The position numbers and the translations under genes are program-made. The notes under the pieces are model-generated. The model saw nothing but the letters and a program-made list of their open reading frames with translations. It had not been told where the DNA came from and did no database searches. From Streptomyces lydicus (GTDB lineage Bacteria > Actinomycetota > Actinomycetes > Streptomycetales > Streptomycetaceae), in the NCBI RefSeq assembly GCF_000717345.1, contig NZ_JNZA01000015.1, positions 166,776 through 230,775 of the forward strand: a stretch of DNA of 64,000 nucleotides, read 5' to 3'. This document shows, piece after piece, positions 35,660-45,297 of the stretch. Positions within the stretch are counted from its first letter, which is position 1; each line of letters opens with the position of its first letter.

Positions 35660-36817
35660 TCAGCCCAGTCGCGGCGGTGTCCAGTCGGCGTGGCGCAGGA
35701 GGGTGCGGACGGCCACGCCGGACGGCGCCAGCCGGAGCGCGGTGTTGCGCAGGGCGACGGCGACGGGGTGGGTCAGTTGCTGCCCCAGGCGGCCGGCCCG
35801 GCGGGCGGCGCGGGCGACGGCCTGGCTCCGGGGGCGCCGCTCGGCGTCGTAGCGGGTCAGCGCCGCCTGCACGGTCGACTCGGTGCGGAGCGCGGCGGCG
35901 AGGGTGGCCGCGTCCTCCAGCGCCTGGCAGGCGCCCTGGCCGAGGTTCGGGGTCATGGCGTGGGCCGCGTCGCCGAGGAGCGCGACGCGGCCCACGGCGT
36001 AGCCGGGCAGCGGCGTGGCCAGCTCGGTGATGTCGTGGTGCAGGACGTCCTCGGGCCTGGTCGCGGCCAGCAGCGCCGGGATCGGGTCGTGCCAGCCGTC
36101 GAACCGGCGGCGCATCTCGGCGAGCGGGTCCGGGTAGCGCACGCCGGCCGGGGAGTTGAGGACGGCGTGCCACTCGGCCCGGCCGTCGGTGAACGCGAGA
36201 TGGCCGAACTCGGCGCCCCGCCCCCAGGTCGGTTCGAAGTCGGTCCGCAGCTCGACCGGGTGCGCGGTGAGGGCGCGCAGCACGGTCGACCCGCTGTGGA
36301 CCGGGCCGGGGTGTCCGGGGAACAGCCCGCGGCGCAGCCGGCTGTTGACGCCGTCGGCGGCCACGACCAGATCCGCGTCGAGCGAGCCGTCCTTGAGGGA
36401 GATCCGTACCCGGGCGGGGTCGGAGCGGTCCACGGACGTCACCTCGGAGCCGATCACCAGGGACTCGGCCGGCAGCGCGGTGCGGAGTATCCGGTGCAGC
36501 GCGGCGCGGGGGATGCCGACGATCGGAGTGCCGAGGGCGCGCTCCAGCGCGGCCCCGTCCATGACGGCCAGCCGGCTTCCGTCCGGGGTCCGGGTGCCGC
36601 CGAGGTACTGCGGGCGGGCGGCCGCCCGTACGGCGTCGCCGACGCCGAGGGCGTCCAGCGCGCCGATGCCGTTCGCGTGCAGGGAGATGCCCGCGCCCGC
36701 GTCGTCGAGGACGCGGGCCCGTTCGACGACCGTCACGTCCCAGCCGATCAGGCGCAGGCCGACGGCCGTGGCCAGCCCCCCGATGCCCCCGCCGACGACC
36801 ACCGCGCTGCTGCCCAT
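35660..36817 (-). CDS. FAD-dependent monooxygenase (class A flavoprotein)
   Basis: A 385-residue monooxygenase. The Rossmann motif is AVVVGGGIGGLATAVGLRL. The DG motif is LVVAADGVNSRLRRGLF. The GD motif is VALLGDAAHAMTPNLGQGAC. Length and layout fit salicylate or zeaxanthin-type hydroxylases. The ATG at 36817 has GAAGAGGGG upstream. It is divergent from a TetR gene, with two matching palindromes in the 90-bp gap, so repression by that regulator and induction by substrate are likely. Confidence 0.9.
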   Translation of the reverse strand: MGSSAVVVGGGIGGLATAVGLRLIGWDVTVVERARVLDDAGAGISLHANGIGALDALGVGDAVRAAARPQYLGGTRTPDGSRLAVMDGAALERALGTPIVGIPRAALHRILRTALPAESLVIGSEVTSVDRSDPARVRISLKDGSLDADLVVAADGVNSRLRRGLFPGHPGPVHSGSTVLRALTAHPVELRTDFEPTWGRGAEFGHLAFTDGRAEWHAVLNSPAGVRYPDPLAEMRRRFDGWHDPIPALLAATRPEDVLHHDITELATPLPGYAVGRVALLGDAAHAMTPNLGQGACQALEDAATLAAALRTESTVQAALTRYDAERRPRSQAVARAARRAGRLGQQLTHPVAVALRNTALRLAPSGVAVRTLLRHADWTPPRLG

Positions 36818-36853
36818 GCCAGGCCCCTCTTCTCCCGATGCCCCTGCACGATC

Positions 36854-36903
36854 TTCTACAGATGTAGAAGGAGCGTACCCGGCCTCTCTCTACAGGTGTA
36901 GAA
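36854..36903. promoter_or_regulatory. Two TetR-type operator palindromes
   Basis: Site 1 (36854-36869) is a perfect 7-2-7 palindrome, TTCTACA-GA-TGTAGAA. Site 2 (36888-36903) is CTCTACA-GG-TGTAGAA, one mismatch from perfect. Start-to-start distance is 34 bp, just over three helical turns. Site 2 ends 5 bp before the TetR start codon, so autorepression and repression of the divergent monooxygenase gene are expected. Confidence 0.88.
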
Positions 36904-36907
36904 AGGG

Positions 36908-37465
36908 GTGGTGACCACCGACCGACGCACCGTTCTCGCCGACGCCGCCCTCGACGTGCTCGCCGGGGCAGGAATGCGGGGACTGACCCACCGCGCCGTG
37001 GACCGGGCAGCGGACCTGCCACCGGGCACCACCTCCGCGTACTACCGCACCCGTCAGGCGCTGCTCACCGCGCTGGTCCGGCGCCTGGTCGACCTCGACC
37101 AGGCGGAGCTGCGGCAGGCGGGGGAGGCGCCGCCGCCGCGGGACGTCGAGGAACTGGTGGCCGGGCTCGCCGCGTTCACCGAGCGGCGGCTCACCGGGGA
37201 CGGCCGGCGGCGGTCCCTCGCGCGGTACGCGTGCGCCGTCGAGAGCGTGCGCCACCCGGAACTGCGGGAGATCCTCGTACCGCGCGAGAACGCCGCACGC
37301 ACCGCCCTGCGCGACTTCCTCGCCGCACGCGGTGCGGCGGATGCCGAGGGCCGCACCCTGACCCTGCTGGCCTGTGTCGACGGACTGGTCTTCGACCGGC
37401 TGCTGGGCGGCGGGGGCGTGCTGGAGGAGGAGATCCGGGGCCTGGTCGAGGCCGCGCTGCGGTAG
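36908..37465 (+). CDS. TetR-family repressor
   Basis: A 185-residue TetR protein. The HTH is at about residues 10-45: VLADAALDVLAGAGMRGLTH, RAVDRAADLPPGTTSAYYRT, with the TetR-typical YYRTRQALL closing it. The ligand domain ends with a Gly-rich turn and EEEIRGLVEAALR. The start is GTG at 36908 or 36911. Its likely targets are itself and the divergent FAD monooxygenase gene, through the two palindromes between them. Confidence 0.92.
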   Translation: MVTTDRRTVLADAALDVLAGAGMRGLTHRAVDRAADLPPGTTSAYYRTRQALLTALVRRLVDLDQAELRQAGEAPPPRDVEELVAGLAAFTERRLTGDGRRRSLARYACAVESVRHPELREILVPRENAARTALRDFLAARGAADAEGRTLTLLACVDGLVFDRLLGGGGVLEEEIRGLVEAALR

Positions 37466-37716
37466 CCGCTGGGAAGCGGCCACGGACAGGCGTGGCCGGA
37501 AGTCGGCAGGTGGCGGGGCGTCGGACGGCCGCGTCCCGGCGGTCGGACAACTGGCTTTGTTTTACCGGCTGCTGACGAGCAATTATCCCGTCTCCCGTCT
37601 GCAACATCCGCCACGCGATAGGTATGTTGGACGCTGCGCCGCGTGGTCGTTCCGACACGGAACGAGTCCACCGTTGCGCCATCGCTGAGGGCTGTCGAGC
37701 GACAGGAAAGTGTGGA

Positions 37717-38532
37717 ATGAGCCAGGAGACACAACCGCAGTCCGGCGCCGTCGATGTCACGATCCCGAGCGTCGCGCGGATGTACGACTACTACCTGGGC
37801 GGCAAGGACAACTACGCCGTCGACCGCGAGGCGTGCGAAGAGCTGAGCAAGGTGGTGCCGAGCACCCAGGTGCTGGCGATCAACAATCGGCGCTTCCTGC
37901 AGCGGGTGGTCCGCTGGCTGGCCGGCGAGCACGGCATACGGCAGTTCATCGACCACGGCTCAGGTCTTCCCACGCAGGACAACGTCCACCAGGTCGCCCA
38001 GCGGATCGACCCGGCCGCGCGCGTCGTCTACGTCGACAACGACCCCATCGTGCTGGCGCACGGCCGGGCGCTGCTGGAGGAGAACGCCAACACCGCGGTG
38101 ATCCAGGCGGACATGCGGGACACCGACGGCATCTTCGGCAGCCCGGAGGTCGAGCGGCTCATCGACTTCGACCAGCCGGTGGCCGCGCTGTTCGTTTCCG
38201 TACTGCACTGCATCCCGGACTCCGACGACCCGGCCGGCCTGATCAAGCGGGTCGCCGACCGGCTGGCGCCCGGCAGCTTCCTCGTGGTGTGCCAACTGGT
38301 CAGCGAGGACGCCGCGACGCGGGACTTCGTCACCGAGTTCATGCGGGTGCAGACCCACGGGCAGTGGGGCCGGGTGCGCCAGGCCCATGAACTCGCCGGA
38401 TTCCTGGACGGGTTGGAGATCCTGGAGCCGGGCCTGCTGGAGGTGTCCACCTGGAAGCCGGATGCGGACATCGGTCCGAAGCAGCTCACCCAGGAGTGGA
38501 TCGAGTACGGGGGTGTGGCCCGCAAGGTGTAG
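37717..38532 (+). CDS. DUF574-type SAM-dependent methyltransferase
   Basis: A 271-residue protein of the actinobacterial SAM-dependent methyltransferase family once called DUF574, present in many copies in streptomycetes. Diagnostic blocks are PSVARMYDYYLGGKDNYAVD near the N-terminus, then FIDHGSGLPTQDNVHQVA, RVVYVDNDPIVLAHGRALL and PVAALFVSVLHCIPD. The cellular substrate is unknown. The ATG at 37717 follows AGGAAAG; the longer frame from 37624 is not supported. It converges on the DUF5753 regulator gene across a terminator. Confidence 0.9.
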   Translation: MSQETQPQSGAVDVTIPSVARMYDYYLGGKDNYAVDREACEELSKVVPSTQVLAINNRRFLQRVVRWLAGEHGIRQFIDHGSGLPTQDNVHQVAQRIDPAARVVYVDNDPIVLAHGRALLEENANTAVIQADMRDTDGIFGSPEVERLIDFDQPVAALFVSVLHCIPDSDDPAGLIKRVADRLAPGSFLVVCQLVSEDAATRDFVTEFMRVQTHGQWGRVRQAHELAGFLDGLEILEPGLLEVSTWKPDADIGPKQLTQEWIEYGGVARKV

Positions 38533-38545
38533 GCGGGAAAGGACG

Positions 38546-38573
38546 CGAGGCGGGGCCCGCGGGCGCCGCCTCG
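38546..38573. terminator. Bidirectional hairpin terminator
   Basis: Arms CGAGGCGG (38546-38553) and CCGCCTCG (38566-38573) enclose a GC-rich loop that can pair further. It lies between the convergent methyltransferase and DUF5753-regulator genes. Confidence 0.7.
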
Positions 38574-38616
38574 TCACCGGCCGCAGGAACCGCCCCCGGT
38601 CCGCGCGCCGCCGGTG

Positions 38617-39522
38617 TCAGTTCTCCTTGAGCAGCCGCTCCAGTATCGCCAACGACTCGCGCGGCGACTCCGACTGGGCGCTGAGCCGGTCCATCACCGC
38701 GAGGTAGTGATCGACGTCGTCCCGCTTGTCCAGATAGAGCGCGCTGGTCAGCTGCTCCAGGTAGACGATGTCGGGAAGGTCGGGCTCCAGGAACCGCAGG
38801 ATCGTGATCGGGCCACCGGCCGCCGCCAGCCCACCGAGGCTGAACGGCGCGATCTGCAGCGTCACGTTCGGCAGTTCGGCCATCTTCAGCAGATGTCTGA
38901 GCTGGCCCGCCATCACCTCGGGGCCACCGAGCGGTCTGCGCAGCGATGCCTCGTCGATCACCGCCCACACCCGCGGCGCATCCGGCAGGGTGAGCAACTG
39001 CTGCCGCTGAACGCGGAGTTGAACCCGCCGGTCGATCTCTTCGGGCTTCGACCGCGGATGGCCGAGCTGCGCCACCGCGCGGGCGTACTCCGCCGTCTGC
39101 AACAGGCCCGGCACGAACTGGACCTCGTACGTACGGATCACCGAGGCGGCTTCCTCGAGGCCGAGGTGGGTCTCGAACCAGCCCGGCAGCACATCGCTGT
39201 ACTGGTGCCACCAGCCGGGGCTGCTGGTGCGGCGGGCCAGCTTCAGGAAGTCGGCACGCAGGCCCTCGTCCGTGACGCCGTAGAGCGTCAGCAGGTCGGC
39301 GACGTCCCGTTCCTTGCAGCTCACCCGGCCGAGTTCGAGACGGCTGATTTTCGCGTGCGAACCGCGGATCGCGTCGCCGGCGGCCTCGCGGGTGATGCCC
39401 GCGGCTTCCCGCAGCCGGCGCAACTGGGTGCCCAGCACGATGCGCAGGACGGTCGGACCGCCCCGCGGATGGTCGAGATAGCGGCGCAGGGACGGCTCGC
39501 TGCTCGGCTGCGCGGCGCTCAT
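38617..39522 (-). CDS. XRE-type regulator with DUF5753 (WhiJ/AbaA-like family)
   Basis: A 301-residue regulator. The HTH is at about residues 25-85 (VLGTQLRRLREAAGITREAA, SHAKISRLELGRVSCKERDV). The DUF5753 domain follows: IRTYEVQFVPGLLQTAEYAR, then MAGQLRHLLKMAELPNVTLQ and QIAPFSLGG. Streptomycetes carry many such regulators paired with a DUF397 protein and a HATPase, with WhiJ the best known. The ATG at 39522 follows GGGGAG. The partners are adjacent (DUF397 gene 112 bp upstream; divergent HATPase gene). A CATATG-based palindrome sits in its promoter region. Confidence 0.92.
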   Translation of the reverse strand: MSAAQPSSEPSLRRYLDHPRGGPTVLRIVLGTQLRRLREAAGITREAAGDAIRGSHAKISRLELGRVSCKERDVADLLTLYGVTDEGLRADFLKLARRTSSPGWWHQYSDVLPGWFETHLGLEEAASVIRTYEVQFVPGLLQTAEYARAVAQLGHPRSKPEEIDRRVQLRVQRQQLLTLPDAPRVWAVIDEASLRRPLGGPEVMAGQLRHLLKMAELPNVTLQIAPFSLGGLAAAGGPITILRFLEPDLPDIVYLEQLTSALYLDKRDDVDHYLAVMDRLSAQSESPRESLAILERLLKEN

Positions 39523-39605
39523 GCTGACTCCCCTGAGTGGTCGGGCGAACGCCCAGTGTCCCACCGCCACGAGTGTTCGTACAGCCGTGGTGACTACCCG
39601 GACGA

Positions 39606-39632
39606 CATATGCGCCAATCTCGGCGGCATATG
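39606..39632. promoter_or_regulatory. Imperfect palindrome upstream of the DUF5753 regulator
   Basis: CATATGCGCC (39606-39615) faces GGCGGCATATG (39622-39632), an inverted repeat with one extra base, 84-110 bp before the regulator start and abutting the DUF397 stop. It is probably an operator, possibly for autoregulation. Confidence 0.55.
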
Positions 39633-39634
39633 CC

Positions 39635-39877
39635 TCAGACGCGCTTGACGAGATCGTCGAAGTCGCCGTCCTTGGCGCCCTGGACGAAGGCTGCCATCTC
39701 GTCGCGCGTGTAGACCAGTGCCGGCCCGGAGGTGAACCGGGAGTTGCGCACCGCCACCCCGCCGTCCGAAAGAACGGCCAGTTCAACGCAGTTGCCGCTG
39801 GGGTTGCTGCGGCGACTCTTGCGCCAGACCGCGCCCTCGATGCTGGTCGCCCGTATGCCGTTGGTCACCGGCTTCAT
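39635..39877 (-). CDS. DUF397 domain protein
   Basis: An 80-residue protein of the DUF397 family. The hallmark is AVWRKSRRSNPSGNCVELAV followed by GGVAVRNSRF. The C-terminal helix FVQGAKDGDFDDLV is typical. Members partner DUF5753 HTH regulators and may act as small antagonists or co-regulators, as proposed for WhiJ-type systems. The ATG at 39877 is preferred to the GTG 3 bp upstream, given GGGAG at better spacing. Confidence 0.93.
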   Translation of the reverse strand: MKPVTNGIRATSIEGAVWRKSRRSNPSGNCVELAVLSDGGVAVRNSRFTSGPALVYTRDEMAAFVQGAKDGDFDDLVKRV

Positions 39878-39971
39878 CACAGTTGCTCCCTTGCTGGAGG
39901 AGGCTCCTCCGACCGATCACGGGCCCGCGATCACGATGGCGTGAACGAGCCCCTCTGCGGCCGTCCTTACC

Positions 39972-39997
39972 GATGTAATTGCAGATGCACTTGCATC
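39972..39997. promoter_or_regulatory. Tandem 12-bp repeat with palindrome in divergent promoter
   Basis: Two tandem copies, GATGTAATTGCA (39972-39983) and GATGCACTTGCA (39984-39995), two mismatches apart. The second extends into the perfect palindrome GATGCA-CT-TGCATC (39984-39997). It lies between the DUF397 and HATPase genes and is a good operator candidate for the neighbouring DUF5753 regulator. Confidence 0.6.
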
Positions 39998-40073
39998 GAG
40001 GGACGGCTGACGAGGATATTAGCTCTCCGAGGCAGTTCGGCCCAGACCCGAAATCCCTTCAGCGGAGATGTTG

Positions 40074-40577
40074 ATGACGGCACATCCGGCAGAGACCGTG
40101 CACGGCGCCCTTCGGGATGAAGCGCGTGAGGAGAGCTGGTGGCTGCCTGATCCCGACGGCTTCGCCGCATGCGCCCTCAGCAGCTCCGCCCACACCGTGG
40201 CGGAGGCCCGCCAGTTCACCCGCGCGACCCTCAAGGGCTGGCGGGTGTGTGCCGACGCCGCCGAGGACACCGCCCTGGTCGTCTCCGAACTCGTCAGCAA
40301 CGCACTGCGCTACGGCTCCCCGGCGGCCGACGAGCGCACCCCCGGCACGCCCCTGCGCTTCTGCCCCGCCTGGCTCGCGCTGACCCGGCAGGACAGTGCC
40401 GTCCTGTGTGCGGTGTCCGACGCCGCCACCACCACACCCGTCGTCACCCCGCAGGACCCGCTGGCCGAATCCGGCCGCGGGCTGCACATCGTCGACCAGC
40501 TCAGTGTGGAGTGGGGCTGGACGTCGCCGGACACCTCGGGCAAGACGGTGTGGGCGACGGTGCCGGTACGCGGCTGA
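40074..40577 (+). CDS. ATP-binding (HATPase, anti-sigma-factor-type kinase) protein
   Basis: A 167-residue single-domain GHKL ATPase of the RsbW/SpoIIAB-like class. The N-box is DTALVVSELVSNALRYG; the G1-like segment is CAVSDAATTTPVV; the G2 is ESGRGLHIVDQLSVEWGW, with GKTVWATVPV closing the domain. It is the third member of the WhiJ-type trio. ATG at 40074 is chosen because GGAG lies 6 bp upstream; ATG at 40068 would abut the same site. Confidence 0.88.
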   Translation: MTAHPAETVHGALRDEAREESWWLPDPDGFAACALSSSAHTVAEARQFTRATLKGWRVCADAAEDTALVVSELVSNALRYGSPAADERTPGTPLRFCPAWLALTRQDSAVLCAVSDAATTTPVVTPQDPLAESGRGLHIVDQLSVEWGWTSPDTSGKTVWATVPVRG

Positions 40578-40603
40578 CCCGCCGAGCGGCCCCGCGGGCC
40601 CGC

Positions 40604-40637
40604 GGTGTGTGACGATCTCCCGGTCGCGTCACACACC
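40604..40637. promoter_or_regulatory. Perfect 11-bp inverted repeat upstream of lysR
   Basis: GGTGTGTGACG (40604-40614) and CGTCACACACC (40627-40637) are exact inverted repeats with a 12-bp spacer, 22 bp before the LysR start. The layout fits a LysR-type (T-N11-A) autoregulatory site. It could also act as a hairpin ending the upstream HATPase transcript. Confidence 0.65.
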
Positions 40638-40658
40638 GCTGGAAGGCCCCACGAGCCG

Positions 40659-41573
40659 ATGGATCTGCTGTCGCTGCGCTACTTCAGGGAGGTCGCGCGC
40701 CGTGAGCACATCAGCCGGGCGGCCGAGGAACTACGGGTGGCCCAGCCCTCGGTGAGCCGCACGATCACCCGGCTGGAGGCCGAACTCGGCGTGCCGCTCT
40801 TCGACCGGCAGGGACGGACGATCCGGCTCAACCGCTACGGATCCGCCTTCCTGGCCCGGGTCGAGCGGGCCCTGAACGAACTCGACGACGCCCGGCGGGA
40901 GGTCGCCGACGCCGCCGGGCTCGACGACGGCAGCGTCGCGGTCGCCGCGGAGACCCTGCTGCCGCTCACCGAACTGCTGGCCGCCTTCCGGGCCGCGTAC
41001 CCCGGCGTCGCCGTCCGGTGCTTCCAGTGCACGCCGGAGAGGATGCTCGGCCGGCTGCGCTCCCGGGAGACCGACTTCTGCTTCGCCTCGCAGCCGCTGC
41101 CCGGACCCGGCCTCGACGCGGTACGGCTGCTGGACGAAGAGGTGCTGCTCGCCGTGCCGCTCGCCCACCCGCTGGCCGGGCGGAACCGGATCGCGCCGGC
41201 CGACCTCGTGGAGGAGCCCTTCATCACCACCCGGCCGGGGCACTGGCAACGCGCCCTGCTGGAGCGGCTGTTCGCGGCGACCGGACGGCGCCCGGTGATC
41301 GCCTGCGAGGGCGACGAACCCGGCGCCACCCACTTCCTGATCGCCGCCGGTCTCGGCATCGGCCTGATGCCCTCGCTCGCCCGGGCCGACCTCTCCGGGG
41401 CACCGCTCGGCTGGCTGCGGCTGGACACCCCCGACTGCGTACGCACCCTCGACCTGGTGCGGTCCGAGGACCGCTATCTCTCCCTGGCCGCCCGGCGGTT
41501 CCGGGACATGGCGGTGGCCCACTTCGACGAACGGGGCCGGCGGACGCGGGCGGCCCTGGAAGAGATGCCCTAG
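40659..41573 (+). CDS. LysR-family transcriptional regulator
   Basis: A 304-residue LysR regulator. The HTH is LRYFREVARREHISRAAEEL, then PSVSRTITRLEAELGVPLFD. The effector domain (SVAVAAETLLPLTELLAAFR, FCFASQPLPGPGLDAVRLLD, ITTRPGHWQRALLERLF) follows. The ATG at 40659 gives the standard MDLLSLRYF start. Unlike most LysR genes it has no divergent target next to it; the downstream gene is convergent at 16 bp. The inverted repeat just upstream suggests autoregulation. Confidence 0.92.
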   Translation: MDLLSLRYFREVARREHISRAAEELRVAQPSVSRTITRLEAELGVPLFDRQGRTIRLNRYGSAFLARVERALNELDDARREVADAAGLDDGSVAVAAETLLPLTELLAAFRAAYPGVAVRCFQCTPERMLGRLRSRETDFCFASQPLPGPGLDAVRLLDEEVLLAVPLAHPLAGRNRIAPADLVEEPFITTRPGHWQRALLERLFAATGRRPVIACEGDEPGATHFLIAAGLGIGLMPSLARADLSGAPLGWLRLDTPDCVRTLDLVRSEDRYLSLAARRFRDMAVAHFDERGRRTRAALEEMP

Positions 41574-41589
41574 GTGTGCTGTCCGGGTC

Positions 41590-41967
41590 TCAGCCGTCCT
41601 CGCGGACCGCGGCGAACGGGCCGGTGCCGTACGGATGCAGGACGATCGCGAGCTCCTGAACGGCGGGGCACTCCTCGGACGGGGCGCCGGCGTACCGGCC
41701 GGTGGCGGCGAGCCGGCGCCGGACGCCCTGCTGGCAGAGCCGGGCCAGCCGGTCGGCCTCGACGGCCGACAGCGTCGCCTCCGGCCGCAGCTGGACGTGG
41801 ATGACCGGGCGGGACTCCAGATCGCCGCCGGCCGCCGGGGCCAGGCAGAAGCCCTCGATCAGAGCGGCCAGCGGATTGCCCTCGTACAGCCCCTGTTCGA
41901 CGTCCTGCGGAGTGATGATGGCCCCCCGAATGCTGCTCGGTCGTCCCGCCCGTACGGTCCTCGCCAT
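41590..41967 (-). CDS. Hypothetical protein (125 aa)
   Basis: I do not recognise this protein. It is small and soluble, without signal or membrane segments. Visible features are AIITPQDVEQGLYEGNPLAA, HVQLRPEATLSAVEADRLAR, a conserved-looking helix RLCQQGVRRRLAATGRYAG and the tail AIVLHPYGTGPFAAV. Codon usage is typical. The ATG at 41967 has only a weak CGAGG site, so the true start may be internal. It lies 116 bp downstream of meaB on the same strand and could be the last gene of the mut operon. Confidence 0.6.
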   Translation of the reverse strand: MARTVRAGRPSSIRGAIITPQDVEQGLYEGNPLAALIEGFCLAPAAGGDLESRPVIHVQLRPEATLSAVEADRLARLCQQGVRRRLAATGRYAGAPSEECPAVQELAIVLHPYGTGPFAAVREDG

Positions 41968-42083
41968 CCTCGGGGCCGGGTGCGGGGGCCGTCATGAGCA
42001 CGGCTACTCAGGTGCCCGGGTGAGTACCCCGGGACCCGTCACTATTGCGAAGTCGCGCGCAACACCCGGGCCGGCGCCAGGCG

Positions 42084-43085
42084 TCAGCCGGCCGCACCGT
42101 CCGCCGGTCCGAACGCCGCCAGCAGCTGCTCGGCCGCCAGCGTCGCGGTGAGCTCCCCGTCGCGCACCGCCCGCTCGACCTCCGGGCCCAGCCGGCGCAC
42201 CTCCGGGTGTTCCTGGAGCCGGTCGATGAGCCGCTCGCGGACCATCGACCAGGTCCAGTCGACCTGCTGGGTGCGGCGGCGCTCGGCCAGCGCCCCGGTG
42301 GATTCGAGCAGGGTGCGGTGCTGCTCCACGCGGTCCCAGAGGTCCTTCAGGCCGGTGCCCTCGCGGGCGCTGCAGGTCAGCACGGGCGGCGTCCAGGCCG
42401 CGTCCGCAGGCTGCAACAGCCGCAGCGCGCCGGCCAGTTCGCGGGCCGCGGAGCGGGCGTCCCGCTCGTGCGGACCGTCGGCCTTGTTCACCGACACCAG
42501 GTCCGCCAGCTCCAGGACGCCCTTCTTGATGCCCTGGAGCTGGTCGCCGGTGCGCGCCAGGGTCAGCAGCAGGAACGTGTCGACCATGTTGGCCACGGTC
42601 GTCTCGGACTGGCCGACCCCGACCGTCTCCACCAGGACGACGTCGTAGCCCGCGGCCTCCATCACCACGATCGACTCGCGGGTGGCCCGCGCCACCCCAC
42701 CCAGCGTCCCGGACGTGGGGGAGGGGCGGACGAACGCCGCCGGGTCGGTCGCCAGCCGCTCCATCCGGGTCTTGTCGCCCAGGATGGAGCCACCGGTACG
42801 GCTGGAGGACGGGTCGACGGCGAGCACCGCCACCCGGTGCCCCAACCCGGTCAGCAGCGTGCCGAGCGCGTCGATGAACGTCGACTTGCCGACACCCGGC
42901 ACCCCGCTGATGCCCACCCTGCGGGCCGAACCCGAGTACGGCAGCAGCGCGACCAGCAGCCGCTGCGCCGCCGCCCGGTGGTCGGGGCGGGTGGACTCGA
43001 CCAGGGTGACGGCGCGGGCGATCCAGGCCCGGGAACCCGCGCGGACACCCTCCGCGTACCGTTCGACATCGATCGTCGCAGGCAT
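42084..43085 (-). CDS. meaB: Methylmalonyl-CoA mutase-associated GTPase MeaB
   Basis: A 333-residue G3E GTPase that loads and protects adenosylcobalamin in methylmalonyl-CoA mutase. The Walker A is [20 protein letters not shown]. The Mg-binding region is [20 protein letters not shown]; the switch-type block [14 protein letters not shown] and the NKAD guanine motif in LVSVNKADG follow. The ATG at 43085 lies 10 bp after the mutB stop, as third gene of mutA-mutB-meaB, the usual actinobacterial order. Confidence 0.95.
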   Translation of the reverse strand: MPATIDVERYAEGVRAGSRAWIARAVTLVESTRPDHRAAAQRLLVALLPYSGSARRVGISGVPGVGKSTFIDALGTLLTGLGHRVAVLAVDPSSSRTGGSILGDKTRMERLATDPAAFVRPSPTSGTLGGVARATRESIVVMEAAGYDVVLVETVGVGQSETTVANMVDTFLLLTLARTGDQLQGIKKGVLELADLVSVNKADGPHERDARSAARELAGALRLLQPADAAWTPPVLTCSAREGTGLKDLWDRVEQHRTLLESTGALAERRRTQQVDWTWSMVRERLIDRLQEHPEVRRLGPEVERAVRDGELTATLAAEQLLAAFGPADGAAG

Positions 43086-43095
43086 GGCCCCCCGC

Positions 43096-45296
<2,201 letters not shown>

Positions 45297-45297
<1 letters not shown>

